Assembly: GCF_000832305.1 (NCBI RefSeq)
Contig: NZ_CP010536.1
Coordinates: forward strand, 1,612,001-1,676,000
Length of the DNA stretch: 64,000 bases
Direction: 5' to 3'
Source: Cupriavidus basilensis
GTDB taxonomy: Bacteria > Pseudomonadota > Gammaproteobacteria > Burkholderiales > Burkholderiaceae
The notes under the pieces are model-generated. The model ran no database searches, was not told the DNA's origin, and saw only the letters and a program-made list of their open reading frames with translations. Shown one piece after another: positions 1 through 9,266 of the stretch. The translations under genes were made by a program, and so were the position numbers. The number at the start of each line of letters is the position of its first letter. The stretch's first letter is position 1.

Positions 1-717
1 TGGCTTATGCTGCTGGGCGCGCTTGGCGCGGCCGCGCTGCTGGCGCTGGTGGTGGGCGCGCTGGTGCTGCGCACGCGTGGCATCTATTTCATCATGGTTA
101 CGCTGGCATTCGCGCAGATGGTGTACTTCGTCTTTCACGACACCAAGATCGCCGGCGGCAGCGACGGTACCTATATCTATTTCCGGCCGGAGTTCGGCCT
201 GTTGGGGGCGCACCCGTTCGACGTCAACGACGTCACGCATTTCTACTGGCTGGTACTTGGCGCGCTGGTGCTCACGGTGGCGGGGCTGGCGGTAGTGCTG
301 CGCTCGCGCTTCGGCCATGCGCTGGTGGGCATCAAGCATAACGAGCAGCGCATGCGTGCTGCCGGTTATGCCACCTATCGCTACCAGCTTGGCGCCTTCG
401 TGGTGGCCGGCACTTTTGCCGGGCTGGCTGGCTACCTGTATGCCATCCAGTACGGCTTCGTCAATCCGGAGATCGCATCCTGGCACCAGTCCGGCAACGC
501 CATGCTGATGGTGATCCTGGGCGGGGCAGGCAGCCTGGCGGGCGCGGTGCTGGGGGCCTTCTCCTTCGTCTTGCTCGCGGAGTGGTTCAGCACGCTGACC
601 AAGCACTGGCAGTTGCTGATGGGCGGCTTTGTCATCCTGGCGGTGGCCTTGCTGCCGCATGGGCTGATCAGCCTGGCCCGTGGTGCCGCGCGCCGGCGCC
701 AAGGAGGATCACGATGA
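1..717 (+). CDS. livM: Branched-chain amino-acid ABC transporter permease, LivM type (5' end outside window)
   Basis: Inner-membrane permease of a branched-chain amino-acid (HAAT) ABC importer. The frame is open from the first base, so the N-terminus lies upstream; the ATG at 7 is probably internal. Several hydrophobic segments are visible, and the loop around NAMLMVILGGAGSLAGAVLG matches the conserved ATPase-contacting region of LivM. The 236 visible residues are about two thirds of a usual LivM. The stop overlaps the next start as ATGA (714-717), so it is translationally coupled to the ATPase gene. The transported solute could be a branched-chain amino acid or a related amide or urea; the sequence does not decide this. 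Confidence 0.9.
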   Translation, partial: WLMLLGALGAAALLALVVGALVLRTRGIYFIMVTLAFAQMVYFVFHDTKIAGGSDGTYIYFRPEFGLLGAHPFDVNDVTHFYWLVLGALVLTVAGLAVVLRSRFGHALVGIKHNEQRMRAAGYATYRYQLGAFVVAGTFAGLAGYLYAIQYGFVNPEIASWHQSGNAMLMVILGGAGSLAGAVLGAFSFVLLAEWFSTLTKHWQLLMGGFVILAVALLPHGLISLARGAARRRQGGSR

Positions 718-1562
718 ACGCACCTGCACCTGTCGTACCTGCGCCGGTCTTGTCGGCCCGCAAGCTGACTCGCCGCTTTGGCGGCCTCACCGCGGTGGGC
801 GACGTGGACCTGGACCTGGCCTTGCATGAGATCCACGCGGTGATCGGCACCAATGGCGCGGGCAAGTCCACGCTGATCAATATGTTGTCGGGCGAGCTGC
901 CGCCATCGGCTGGCGCGTTGCAATTGCAGGGGCGCGACGTGACCGGCTGGTCGCAACCACGCCTGGCGCGCGAGGGCGTGGGCCGCAGCTACCAGCGCAA
1001 CAATATCTTCCTGCCGCTGACGGTGCGCGAGAACTGCCGCTTGGCGGCACAGTCGCGCGCGCAGCGGGCCTGGCGGCTATGGGAGGGCGCGCAGCGTTGC
1101 CGCACCAGCCGCGCGCTGGGCGACGAAGCCTTGGAGTGCGCCGGCCTGGCGGGCTGCGCGGATACCGTTGCCACGGCGCTGTCGCATGGCCAGAAGCGCC
1201 AGCTTGAGGTGGCGATGTGCCTGGCCACCCAGCCCACCGTGTTGCTGCTGGATGAGCCATTGGCCGGCATGGGCGCGGAGGAGTCGGCACGCATGCTTGC
1301 GCTGCTGCGTTCGCTGCGCGATGGCCACGCGGTGCTGCTGGTCGAGCACGACATGGAGGCGGTGTTCTCCGTGGCGGACCGGATCACGGTGATGGTCAAC
1401 GGCACTGTGATCGCCTCGGGCGATCCCGAAGCGATCCGCGTCAATCGCGAAGTCCAGCAGGCTTACCTGGGCGAGGAGCCTGAGGGGGGCAAGGCGGGGG
1501 AGGGGGGCGAGCAGGGGGCGGATTCCCGCCAGGCGGCCCTGCATAGGGAGCAGGCAGCATGA
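714..1562 (+). CDS. livG: Branched-chain amino-acid ABC transporter ATP-binding protein, LivG type
   Basis: Cytoplasmic ATPase that powers the LivHM-type permease. Walker A is GTNGAGKST, the signature region is LSHGQKRQLEVAM, Walker B is LLLDEPLAGM, and the H-loop lies in VEHDMEAVF. The ATG at 714 was chosen because it overlaps the permease stop (ATGA) and follows an AAGGAGG-like ribosome site; the open frame extends upstream only in the shadow of livM. The C-terminus has a glycine/glutamate-rich tail of about 30 residues beyond the usual family end. Its stop again overlaps the next start (1559-1562). Confidence 0.93.
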   Translation: MNAPAPVVPAPVLSARKLTRRFGGLTAVGDVDLDLALHEIHAVIGTNGAGKSTLINMLSGELPPSAGALQLQGRDVTGWSQPRLAREGVGRSYQRNNIFLPLTVRENCRLAAQSRAQRAWRLWEGAQRCRTSRALGDEALECAGLAGCADTVATALSHGQKRQLEVAMCLATQPTVLLLDEPLAGMGAEESARMLALLRSLRDGHAVLLVEHDMEAVFSVADRITVMVNGTVIASGDPEAIRVNREVQQAYLGEEPEGGKAGEGGEQGADSRQAALHREQAA

Positions 1563-2278
1563 ATGCGCCAAGCGAGATGATTGCCGCACGCGGCGTGCAT
1601 GCCTGGTATGGCAGCAGCCATGTCCTGCGCGGGATCGACTTCAGCGTCGGCACGGGCGAGACCGTGGGCTTGCTGGGGCGTAACGGCATGGGCAAGAGCA
1701 CGCTGCTGCGTACTCTCCTGGGCCATGTGCGGCAGCGCGAGGGCGCCATCCTCGCTGGCGGGCGCGACGTCTCCCGTGCGCAGCCGTATGAAGTGGCACG
1801 CCTGGGCGTGGCCTATGTGCCCGAAGGACGGGGCATCTTCCCCAATCTCTCAGTGCGCGAGAACCTCTTGATGGCGGCGCGCAAAGGGCCATCCGGCCGG
1901 ATGGACTGGGACGAGGCAAGGGTGCTGGACCTGTTCCCGCGCCTCAAGGAGCGCCTTGGCCACGGTGGGCAGCAACTGTCCGGGGGCGAGCAGCAGATGC
2001 TGTCGATCGGCAGGGCCCTGATGACCAACCCGGACTGCCTGATCCTCGATGAGGCGACCGAAGGCCTGGCGCCACGCATTGTCGCCGAGATCTGGCAGGT
2101 CATTGCCACCGTGCGCGCCACCGGCATTGCATCCGTGGTGGTGGATCGCAACTACCGCACGGTGCTGGCCAATGCCGATCGGGTGGTGGTGCTGGAGAAG
2201 GGCATGGTCGTCATGAACGGGCCTGCGGCCGAACTGGCGGTGGAACCTGGCTTGCTGGATCGCTATCTTGGCGTTTGA
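1559..2278 (+). CDS. livF: Branched-chain amino-acid ABC transporter ATP-binding protein, LivF type
   Basis: Second ATPase of the importer, 239 aa, the normal LivF length. Walker A is GRNGMGKST, the ABC signature is LSGGEQQML, and Walker B is LILDEATEGLAP. The H-loop region reads VVVDRN instead of the usual VEQN, a variant I recall from a minority LivF group. The start is fixed by the ATGA overlap with livG. This is the last gene of the operon visible here; the following 330 bases hold no gene. Confidence 0.93.
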   Translation: MNAPSEMIAARGVHAWYGSSHVLRGIDFSVGTGETVGLLGRNGMGKSTLLRTLLGHVRQREGAILAGGRDVSRAQPYEVARLGVAYVPEGRGIFPNLSVRENLLMAARKGPSGRMDWDEARVLDLFPRLKERLGHGGQQLSGGEQQMLSIGRALMTNPDCLILDEATEGLAPRIVAEIWQVIATVRATGIASVVVDRNYRTVLANADRVVVLEKGMVVMNGPAAELAVEPGLLDRYLGV

Positions 2279-2608
2279 TCCGCACGCGATCCCCACTCAA
2301 TTGTGACTGATCGTGCGCAATTTGTGGCGGTGCAGCAACGTGCGTATCCCCCTATTCGTGGGCAATTCGGTGGTTCAACGCGCGCAAGCGCTTGACCGGG
2401 CGGGACTTCCCTCGCATGCTTGCCACGTCACCAGCACGAGGCAGGTTCCTCAAGGCGGGATGCTCCCTAGTGGTCGTCACCCGGCACTTCATCTAGAATG
2501 GCGCGCGTTTGTGCAACGCAATAGCGGCACGGTGCCGTTGCGCCATCTCAGGCGCACATAGCCGTGCGCCGATGCCGTTGCGCGAGCCTTTCAACCTTAC
2601 CCTTATCC
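2279..2608. other. Intergenic region before kup
   Basis: No coding region is supported. A TAGAAT hexamer (about 2493-2498) could be a -10 box, but no convincing -35 lies 16-18 bases upstream. Two near-identical copies of a GCCGTTGCGC motif (around 2532 and 2573) flank a short G+C-rich dyad. I see no riboswitch I can name. Confidence 0.4.
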
Positions 2609-4507
2609 ATGACCCAGCCCGCAACCAGTCATTATTTCGTCGAAAGTCCCAGCAAGCGTGCGCTGGTGATCGGGGCGATCGGCGTCGTCTTCGGCGATAT
2701 CGGTACCAGCCCGTTGTACGCGCTCAAGGAGTGCTTCAGTAAAGAGCACGGCATCCCCTTTAGCGACGCAGCCGTCATGGGGATCATCTCCATGTTGTTC
2801 TGGGCGATGATCATCGTGGTTTCGCTCAAATATGTGATGTTCGTCATGCGCGCCGACAACGACGGCGAGGGCGGCATCCTGGCCCTGATGGCGCTGGCGC
2901 TGCGTACTGCGGCGCCGCGCTCGCGCATGGCAAAGCTGCTGATGATGTTCGGCATCTTCGGCGCCTGCATGTTCTATGGCGACGCGGTGATCACCCCGGC
3001 GATCTCGGTCCTGTCCGCGGTGGAGGGCCTGGAGATCGCCGCGCCCGGGCTTACACACTTCGTCATACCGATCACGCTGGTGATCCTGGTGGCCTTGTTC
3101 ATGATCCAGCGCAGCGGCACCGCCGCGGTGGGCAAGCTGTTCGGGCCCATCATGATGGTGTGGTTCGCCGCGCTGGGCGCCCTGGGCGTGTATCACATGA
3201 TGCATGCGCCCTCGATCCTGATGGCGGTCAACCCGTACTATGCGGTCACCTTCCTGATGGAGCATTCGCTGCAGGCCTTCGTGGTGCTTGGCTCGGTGTT
3301 CCTGGTGCTGACCGGCGCGGAAGCGCTGTACGCCGACATGGGCCACTTTGGCATCCGGCCGATTCGCACGGGCTGGTTCGCGGTGGTGATGCCTTGCCTG
3401 ATGCTCAACTACTTCGGCCAGGGCGCGATGCTGCTGCAGAACCCCGAAGCCGTCAGCAACCCGTTCTACCTGATGGTGCCGCAGCCCCTGCTGATCCCCA
3501 TGGTGCTGCTGGCCACGTGCGCCACGGTGATCGCCTCGCAGGCCGTCATCTCCGGTGCTTTCTCGCTGACCAGCCAGGCGATCCAGCTGGGCTTCGTGCC
3601 GCGCATGCGCATCCGCTATACCTCGGACGCTGAAATCGGCCAGATCTACTTGCCTGTCATCAACTGGCTCCTGCTGGTGCTGGTGGTGATCGTGGTGGTG
3701 GCCTTCAAGAAGTCCGACAACCTGGCGGCCGCCTACGGTATCGCGGTGACCACCACCATGGTGATCACCACGTTCCTGGCCGCCGTGGTCATGCGCAACG
3801 TGTGGAAGTGGAACCCGATCCTGGTAACCCTGATCGGCCTGACCTTCCTGCTGGTCGACCTTGCGTTTTTCTCCGCCAACCTGCTCAAGATCGCCGAGGG
3901 CGGCTGGTTCCCGCTGCTGATGGGCGGCACCGCCTTCTTCCTGCTGATGACCTGGCACAGCGGGCGCAAGCTGCTGCGCGCACGCAGCCTGGAAGATGGC
4001 ATTCCGCTCGAGCCGTTTATCGGCGGGCTGCTGGCGCACCCGCCGCATCGAGTCGAAGGCACGGCCGTGTTCCTGACCGGCAACACCGAGTCGGTACCGG
4101 TTTCGCTGCTCCACAACCTCAAGCACAACCGCGTGCTGCATGAGCGCGTGGTGTTCCTGAGCTTTGTCACGCGCGACGTGCCCTATGTGGACGATGACCA
4201 TCGCCTGACCTGCAAGGATCTTGGCGGCGGCGTGTTCATCCTCAAGTCCGAGTACGGCTTCAAGGAAACGCCGGATGTGCAGCGGGTGCTGGATCTGGCC
4301 CAGCGCAAGCTCAACATGCAGTTCGAGCTGATGGAAACCTCGTTCTTCATCGCCCGCGAATCGGTGATTCCGTCGAAGCTGCCGGGCATGTCGATGTGGC
4401 GCGAAAGCCTGTTCGCTTGGATGCATCAGAACGGTGCCAAGCCCTCGGACTTCTTCCAGATTCCGGCCAACCGTGTGGTTGAGCTGGGAACCAAGGTGGA
4501 GATTTGA
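2609..4507 (+). CDS. kup: Low-affinity potassium/proton symporter Kup
   Basis: Inner-membrane K+ uptake protein of the KUP/HAK/KT family, 632 aa from the ATG at 2609. The family signature [13 protein letters not shown] follows the first hydrophobic segment. About twelve membrane helices follow, then a C-terminal cytoplasmic domain from roughly residue 450. The frame opens 15 codons earlier (2564), but [10 protein letters not shown] fits family N-termini better. It is convergent with tex. The terminator the two genes once shared has been split by an insertion element directly downstream. Confidence 0.96.
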   Translation: MTQPATSHYFVESPSKRALVIGAIGVVFGDIGTSPLYALKECFSKEHGIPFSDAAVMGIISMLFWAMIIVVSLKYVMFVMRADNDGEGGILALMALALRTAAPRSRMAKLLMMFGIFGACMFYGDAVITPAISVLSAVEGLEIAAPGLTHFVIPITLVILVALFMIQRSGTAAVGKLFGPIMMVWFAALGALGVYHMMHAPSILMAVNPYYAVTFLMEHSLQAFVVLGSVFLVLTGAEALYADMGHFGIRPIRTGWFAVVMPCLMLNYFGQGAMLLQNPEAVSNPFYLMVPQPLLIPMVLLATCATVIASQAVISGAFSLTSQAIQLGFVPRMRIRYTSDAEIGQIYLPVINWLLLVLVVIVVVAFKKSDNLAAAYGIAVTTTMVITTFLAAVVMRNVWKWNPILVTLIGLTFLLVDLAFFSANLLKIAEGGWFPLLMGGTAFFLLMTWHSGRKLLRARSLEDGIPLEPFIGGLLAHPPHRVEGTAVFLTGNTESVPVSLLHNLKHNRVLHERVVFLSFVTRDVPYVDDDHRLTCKDLGGGVFILKSEYGFKETPDVQRVLDLAQRKLNMQFELMETSFFIARESVIPSKLPGMSMWRESLFAWMHQNGAKPSDFFQIPANRVVELGTKVEI

Positions 4508-4572
4508 CGGCAGTCCCCGCGGTTCGCATGCCGCAGTCGCGGCCGGGATAGCCTCACTGGCCCGCGGAAAGT

Positions 4573-4587
4573 AAAAAGCCCCTGTGC
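4573..4587. terminator. Left half of the split kup/tex bidirectional terminator
   Basis: AAAAAGCCCCTGTGC at 4573-4587 is the exact reverse complement of GCACAGGGGCTTTTT at 6662-6676. If the element between them and one copy of the 9-bp direct repeat are removed, a perfect 15-bp stem with an ACATG loop and A/T tracts on both sides is restored. That is a classical bidirectional Rho-independent terminator for the convergent genes kup and tex. Confidence 0.88.
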
Positions 4588-4594
4588 ACATGGC
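4586..4594. repeat. Target-site duplication, left copy (9 bp GCACATGGC)
   Basis: GCACATGGC occurs immediately outside the left inverted repeat and again at 6655-6663 immediately outside the right one. It spans the loop of the restored terminator hairpin. Depending on where the element end is drawn, the duplication could be read as 8 bp. Confidence 0.88.
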
Positions 4595-4601
4595 CTACCC
4601 G

Positions 4602-4629
4602 TTACACAAAGGTGTTGGTTAACTAAGAT
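4602..4629 (+). promoter_or_regulatory. Candidate transposase promoter in the left inverted repeat
   Basis: TTACAC (4602-4607) and TAAGAT (4624-4629), 16 bp apart, resemble sigma70 -35 and -10 boxes and partly overlap the left terminal repeat. A transcript would start near 4636 and enter the terminator-like hairpin almost at once. This would mean attenuation, or binding of transposase at the end shutting off its own promoter. Inference only. Confidence 0.35.
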
Positions 4630-4640
4630 GCAATGATTAG

Positions 4641-4680
4641 AATCCCCCGTAGGCATTGGCTTGCGGGGGATTTTGTTTTG
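4641..4680 (+). terminator. Inward-facing terminator at the IS left end
   Basis: A perfect 9-bp stem (AATCCCCCG at 4641-4649 with CGGGGGATT at 4664-4672) is followed by TTGTTTTG. It would stop transcription arriving from kup before it reaches the transposase gene. Its position argues against the ATG at 4633 being the real start. Confidence 0.75.
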
Positions 4681-4696
4681 CCGAAGAATTCTTCGG
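4681..4696. promoter_or_regulatory. 16-bp perfect palindrome upstream of the transposase start
   Basis: CCGAAGAATTCTTCGG is a perfect palindrome lying between the left terminator and the proposed GTG start, just before a GGGAGG ribosome site. It could be an operator, or an RNA hairpin that occludes translation. No partner is known. Confidence 0.4.
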
Positions 4697-4710
4697 GAGG
4701 TGACGGGGGA

Positions 4711-6615
4711 GTGACCCCGTCTCTGCTCGTGCATCTGCCGGACCCCTTCCCGCCGCCCCCCTCGCCAAAGCCCGCTCGACCCCGCATTCCGCCAGAAGCC
4801 GAGGGGATACAGGTCAATTTCTGTAAGTCGCCTAGGTGCGCCAACTTTGGGGTTCCGCCCAAAGCCGAGAGCAAAAGGGGCCGGGGCTCCGGCTCCCATG
4901 ACACCTACATCCTCACGGCCGCCAGTTCAAAGCGGGGAGCCGTTAGGCTTCGTCTGGAGTGCAAGCTTTGTGGCGAGAAGCCCCCTTTAAAGTCGAATCT
5001 CGCGATTGCTGAAGAAGTCGGCCGGTTGCTTGCCTACTTGGAGCCGGAACCTGAGCCCTGCTGCCCTAATGGCGCCTGTCGGTGCCATACCCTCGGGATG
5101 CTGACCCATCCAGGGGCCTATCAAGCTTTTGGCCAGACGGCCCACGGGTCGTCCCGCTATCGCTGCAAGTCCTGCCAGAAGACGTTCTCTGTACCTGGCC
5201 CGACGACCGGGCAGAAGAAGCCTCACCTGAACCGGGACATCTTCCTGGAGCTGGTGAACAAGGCGCCGTTCCGCCGGATTCTCGAAAAGCAAGACATCAA
5301 AGCGCCCACGCTATATCAGAAGATTGATTTTTTGGTTCGGCAATGCGAGCGCTTCCTCGCCAATCGGGAGCGCAAGCTGATGGAGGGCCTCCCGCTGGGC
5401 CATCTCTCGGTATCCGTGGACCGGCAGGACTACTACACCAACTGGACCAGGCGCCAGGACAAACGCAATGTGCCGCTTCACGCTGTGGTTGCGGCGGAGA
5501 ACCGGTCCGGCTATGTCTTTGGCACGCACGTGAACTTCGACGCGCGATTCCAGCCAGACGCGGTAGAGGCCGATGTCCGAACGGACGACGACGACCTTAA
5601 GCCCCAGGAGCATCGCCGAAACGCACGGTTTTGGCTCGCCTCCGAGTATTCAGCATCAGTGCTGGCATCCGGCGCCCGGAAGCGATATCGGAACGAAGGC
5701 GACGTTCTTGGAGCCGCCTCGGCGACCTATGCAAACGCTGCTCAACGTGACGACATCGAGGTGCCCGACGACTTCGTTGGGTCACAGCGCTTGCCAGAAA
5801 CCGGCATGCAGGTTCACTCTGAGTACACGCTCTATGCGCACTTCCAGATACTGAAGCGACTGCTGACCGGCGCGGATGCCGTCACTTTCTACCTGGACCA
5901 GGACTCAGGCATCCGGGCCGCTTGTCTTGCCGCATTTGCGGAAGACGTTCAGCGCGACCGCGTGCATGCCTTCTTTGTTAAGACAAACAAGGACATGACC
6001 AAAGGGGAGAAGGTCCGAGCCTTCAACGGCGCCAAGAAGACGTTCAGAGACGCACAAGCTCGCATGCCAGGCTTGTCTGATTACCGTGTAAAGGTCGAAC
6101 TCATCAAAGAACAGCTTCCTTTGATGAAGGAAATCGGCCGCTATCACGACCGGTGGTTGATTCATCCGTTGCCGACGATGAACGAGCCTGAGAAGGCGCT
6201 CTGCCATCTGACCGAGCGACCAGGTACGTCTCTTACTACGGATGCCCTGGCTGAGTTGTATCTGTATGGGTCCACCTATGGCGCCGACCGCTTCCTGGAA
6301 CTCGTCCGCCGGCGACTCAGCCCCCTGGAGCGGGCGCTCGGCAGCGCGAGCGCAGCCCGTCGCATGTGGTATGGGTATGCTCCTTACAACCCAGCCATGA
6401 TTGAGAAACTCCTGGTGCTGCTGCGCACCTACTGGAACTACTGCCTCGTTCCGGACGAAAGCCGAGACGGCAAGACCCCGGCCATGCGGCTTGGTTTGGC
6501 CAGAGCGCCCGTCCGACTCGAAGACATCATCTACTTCGACCCGCTGAAGCACAGCCGTGGGCCCACAAAAAAGGAGTCCATCCCCGAAGGGAAGGACTCC
6601 TCAGAATCAGCCTAG
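4711..6615 (+). CDS. DDE-type transposase with N-terminal zinc-binding cysteines
   Basis: Single gene of the insertion element. The longest frame opens at ATG 4633 (660 codons; residue numbers below use that frame). I prefer GTG 4711 because GGGAGG precedes it and a terminator and a palindrome occupy 4641-4696. Cysteines are grouped as C64/C69, C110/C113, C143-C151 and C178/C181; the last is in YRCKSCQKTFSV, a pattern like the InsA zinc ribbon of IS1. A likely catalytic core follows: D263 (SVDRQDYY), D422 or D424 (YLDQDSG) and E591 (MIEKLL). The ending RTYWNYC...KTPAMRLGLA is typical of DDE transposases. It is much longer than IS1 or IS1595 transposases, and I cannot name the family. Confidence 0.8.
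   Translation: MTPSLLVHLPDPFPPPPSPKPARPRIPPEAEGIQVNFCKSPRCANFGVPPKAESKRGRGSGSHDTYILTAASSKRGAVRLRLECKLCGEKPPLKSNLAIAEEVGRLLAYLEPEPEPCCPNGACRCHTLGMLTHPGAYQAFGQTAHGSSRYRCKSCQKTFSVPGPTTGQKKPHLNRDIFLELVNKAPFRRILEKQDIKAPTLYQKIDFLVRQCERFLANRERKLMEGLPLGHLSVSVDRQDYYTNWTRRQDKRNVPLHAVVAAENRSGYVFGTHVNFDARFQPDAVEADVRTDDDDLKPQEHRRNARFWLASEYSASVLASGARKRYRNEGDVLGAASATYANAAQRDDIEVPDDFVGSQRLPETGMQVHSEYTLYAHFQILKRLLTGADAVTFYLDQDSGIRAACLAAFAEDVQRDRVHAFFVKTNKDMTKGEKVRAFNGAKKTFRDAQARMPGLSDYRVKVELIKEQLPLMKEIGRYHDRWLIHPLPTMNEPEKALCHLTERPGTSLTTDALAELYLYGSTYGADRFLELVRRRLSPLERALGSASAARRMWYGYAPYNPAMIEKLLVLLRTYWNYCLVPDESRDGKTPAMRLGLARAPVRLEDIIYFDPLKHSRGPTKKESIPEGKDSSESA
6567..6600 (-). terminator. Inward-facing terminator at the IS right end, inside the transposase 3' coding end
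   Basis: Read on the minus strand: a GGAGTCC/GGACTCC stem, one mismatch, an inner TCCC/GGGA stem capped by a TTCG tetraloop, then six Ts. It would stop leftward transcripts from tex inside the element. It is built into the codons for the last residues of the transposase. Confidence 0.75.
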
Positions 6616-6654
6616 CCGGTCACCCGATTATCAACACCTTTGTGTAACGGGTAG

Positions 6655-6663
6655 GCACATGGC
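6655..6663. repeat. Target-site duplication, right copy (9 bp GCACATGGC)
   Basis: Identical to 4586-4594 and abuts the right inverted repeat. Its last two bases are also the first two bases of the right terminator arm (6662-6676). Confidence 0.88.
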
Positions 6664-6676
6664 ACAGGGGCTTTTT
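6662..6676. terminator. Right half of the split kup/tex bidirectional terminator
   Basis: GCACAGGGGCTTTTT pairs exactly with 4573-4587. Now that 2 kb separates the arms, neither half forms a hairpin with its old partner in nascent RNA. Termination of kup and tex is presumably taken over by the terminators inside the element. Confidence 0.85.
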
Positions 6677-6695
6677 TACGTCGGTCCCGCGAGGC

Positions 6696-9065
6696 TCAGC
6701 GCTTGAGCTTGGCGAAGGCCGCCGCCATGGCGCCTGACGGTTCATCGCGGCGCTGATTGCCGCCGAACCCCTTGCCCTGGCCGGGCCGCTGGCCCTGACC
6801 CTGGCGCGGCGCGTTGCCGCGGTCGGTCTGGCCCGCGCGGACCGGCCCCTGGCCGGGCTCGTCGTCCAGGCGCATGGTCAGGCCGATGCGGTTGCGCTTG
6901 ACGTCCACCTCCATCACCTTGACCTTGACGATCTGGCCAGCCTTGACCGCCTCGTGCGCATCCTTGATGAACTTGGTGGACAGGGCGGAGATATGGACTA
7001 GTCCGTCCTGATGCACACCGATATCGACGAACGCGCCGAAGGCGGCAACGTTGGTGACCACGCCTTCGAGCACCATGCCCGGCTGCAGGTGCTTGATGTC
7101 TTCCACGCCGTCCTGGAAGGTGGCGGTCTTGAACTCGGGGCGCGGGTCGCGGCCGGGCTTTTCCAGCTCGGACAGGATGTCGCGCACGGTCGGCAGGCCG
7201 AAGGTCTCGTCCGTGAAGGATGTCGGCGACAGGCCGCGCAGCGCTTCGCGATTGCCCATCACTTCCGGCAAGCCCTTCTTGATCTGGTCGAGGATCCGCT
7301 TGACCACCGGGTAGGCTTCCGGGTGGACCGAGGAGCGGTCCAGCGGATTGTCGCCATCGTTGACGCGCAGGAAGCCAGCGGCCTGCTCGAACGTCTTGTC
7401 ACCCAGTCGCGGCACCTTCTTCAGCGCGGCGCGATTGGGGAAGGCCCCGTTGGCATCGCGGTACTCGACGATATTGCGCGCCAGCACCGTGTTCAGGCCG
7501 GACACGCGGGCCAGCAGCGGGGCCGAGGCGGTGTTCACGTCCACCCCCACGGCGTTCACGCAATCCTCCACCACGGCGTCCAGCGCGCGGGCCAGCTCGC
7601 GCTGGTTCACGTCATGCTGGTACTGGCCCACGCCGATCGACTTGGGATCGATCTTGACGAGTTCCGCCAGCGGATCCTGCAGGCGCCGCGCGATCGAGAC
7701 CGCGCCGCGAATCGACACGTCGAGGTCCGGGAATTCCTTGGCGGCCAGCTCCGATGCCGAGTACACCGAGGCGCCGGCTTCGCTGACCACGATCTTGGTC
7801 AGCTTGGCTTCGGGCAAGGCCTTCATCAGGTCCAGCACCAGCTTGTCGGTTTCGCGGCTGGCGGTGCCGTTGCCGATCGAAACCAGCATGACATTGTGCT
7901 GCTTGGCCATGCGCGCCAGCGTGGCGAGCGAGCCGTTCCAGTCGCGGCGCGGCTCGTGCGGGTAGATGGTGGCGGTGTCGATCAGCTTGCCGGTGGCGTC
8001 GACCACGGCCACTTTGCAGCCGGTGCGGATGCCCGGGTCGATGCCCATCACGGACTTCGGTCCCGCCGGCGCGGCCAACAGCAGTTCGTGCAGGTTGCGG
8101 CCGAACACCTTGATGGCTTCGCTTTCCGCGGTTTCACGCAGCTGGGTCAGCAGCTCGGTTTCCAGGTGCGGCTGCACCTTGACGCGCCAGCACCAGCGGC
8201 AGACATCGGCCAGCCACTTGTCGGCAGGGCGGTTCTGGTTCTGGATGCCGACATGGCGCGCGATCATGCCTTCGCACGGGTGCGGCACCATGGCGTCCTG
8301 TTCCTCGCCCAGGCCGAGCTTGACCATCAGCACGCCCGCATTGCGGCCGCGGAACAGCGCCAGCGCGCGGTGGGACGGAATGGTGCGGATGGTTTCGCTG
8401 TATTCGTAGTAATCGCGGAATTTCTCTTCTTCCGCGCCTTCCTTGCCTTCCATCACCGAGGAGGTGACCAGGCCATGGCTCCACAGGTGCTCGCGTACTT
8501 TGCCGAGCAGTTCGGCGGTTTCGCCAAACTGTTCCGACAGGATGTCGCGCGCGCCATCCAGTGCGGCCTTGATGTCCGGCACGCCGCCGTCGGCGGTGGG
8601 GTTGCCGTTGACGTACTTGGCAGCCTCCGCCTGCGGGTCCAGCGTGGGGTCGGCCAGCAACGCCAGCGCCAGCGGTTCCAGCCCGCATTCGCGCGCGATC
8701 TGGGCGCGGGTGCGGCGTTTGGGTTTGTAGGGCAGGTAAAGGTCTTCCAGGACCTGCTTGGTTTCTGCGCCTTCGACGGCTGCGCGCAGCTCGGGCGTCA
8801 GCTTGCCCTGTTCCTCGATCGAGGCGAGGATGGTGGCGCGGCGCTCTTCCATCTCGCGCAGATAGAGCAGGCGTTCTTCCAGATTGCGCAGATGCGTGTC
8901 GTCCAGGTTGCCGGTCACTTCCTTGCGGTAGCGCGCAATGAACGGCACGGTCGCGCCTTCGTCGAGCAGTTCTACGGCCGCCGCCACCTGGCGGGGTTGG
9001 ACGGACAGTTCGGCCGCGATGAGCGACACGATCTTTTGCATGACGGAAGCTGGCAGAGTGGACAT
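6696..9065 (-). CDS. tex: Transcription accessory protein Tex (S1 RNA-binding)
   Basis: Cytoplasmic nucleic-acid-binding protein of the Tex family, 789 aa. In order it has an N-terminal helical region ([11 protein letters not shown]), a YqgF/RuvX-like domain ([18 protein letters not shown]), helix-hairpin-helix segments and a C-terminal S1 domain ([16 protein letters not shown]). A basic, glycine/glutamine-rich tail follows. The open frame runs upstream to 10154, but that part is the shadow of other genes. [11 protein letters not shown] from the ATG at 9063-9065 matches the family start. It is convergent with kup across the inserted element. Confidence 0.94.
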   Translation of the reverse strand: MSTLPASVMQKIVSLIAAELSVQPRQVAAAVELLDEGATVPFIARYRKEVTGNLDDTHLRNLEERLLYLREMEERRATILASIEEQGKLTPELRAAVEGAETKQVLEDLYLPYKPKRRTRAQIARECGLEPLALALLADPTLDPQAEAAKYVNGNPTADGGVPDIKAALDGARDILSEQFGETAELLGKVREHLWSHGLVTSSVMEGKEGAEEEKFRDYYEYSETIRTIPSHRALALFRGRNAGVLMVKLGLGEEQDAMVPHPCEGMIARHVGIQNQNRPADKWLADVCRWCWRVKVQPHLETELLTQLRETAESEAIKVFGRNLHELLLAAPAGPKSVMGIDPGIRTGCKVAVVDATGKLIDTATIYPHEPRRDWNGSLATLARMAKQHNVMLVSIGNGTASRETDKLVLDLMKALPEAKLTKIVVSEAGASVYSASELAAKEFPDLDVSIRGAVSIARRLQDPLAELVKIDPKSIGVGQYQHDVNQRELARALDAVVEDCVNAVGVDVNTASAPLLARVSGLNTVLARNIVEYRDANGAFPNRAALKKVPRLGDKTFEQAAGFLRVNDGDNPLDRSSVHPEAYPVVKRILDQIKKGLPEVMGNREALRGLSPTSFTDETFGLPTVRDILSELEKPGRDPRPEFKTATFQDGVEDIKHLQPGMVLEGVVTNVAAFGAFVDIGVHQDGLVHISALSTKFIKDAHEAVKAGQIVKVKVMEVDVKRNRIGLTMRLDDEPGQGPVRAGQTDRGNAPRQGQGQRPGQGKGFGGNQRRDEPSGAMAAAFAKLKR

Positions 9066-9266
9066 CAGGAAAACAGTCGGTCGAAAGCGGGGCATTTTGC
9101 CACAAGCTTGCCGCCCCGCGGCGGGGTGCTTGGGGAGCGGGGCTGCCCGCGTGGCCCGGGGTGCCCGCGGGGGCGGTGGCGCCGCGCCGGGATGCCGGCC
9201 TGCCCGTATGTCAACAAGCGTGGCAACAAGCACGGCAACCGGCAGGGCGGATGTTAGAATCCGAGC

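Larger units (their letters stand above)
4595..6654 (+). mobile_element. Intact insertion sequence (2060 bp) with 23-bp perfect terminal inverted repeats
   Basis: The left end 4595-4617 and right end 6632-6654 are perfect 23-bp inverted repeats beginning CTACCCGTTACAC. They are flanked by 9-bp direct repeats. The element carries one large transposase gene. It has an inward-facing terminator at each end (4641-4680 rightward; 6567-6600 leftward). The 8-9 bp duplication would fit IS1-, IS1595- or IS256-like chemistry, but the long protein does not let me assign a family. The perfect ends and undamaged gene suggest a recent insertion. Confidence 0.9.

Noticed and set aside
2603..4591. 662-codon open frame antisense to kup
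   Set aside because: Histidine/glutamine/arginine-rich shadow caused by high GC at third positions of kup; the sense frame has full family motifs.
4633..4710. N-terminal 26 codons of the longest transposase frame
   Set aside because: They coincide with a terminator hairpin and a perfect palindrome and lack a ribosome site, so they are probably untranslated.
7011..9257. 748-codon open frame antisense to tex
   Set aside because: Composition typical of an antisense shadow; tex is fully supported by domains on the other strand.
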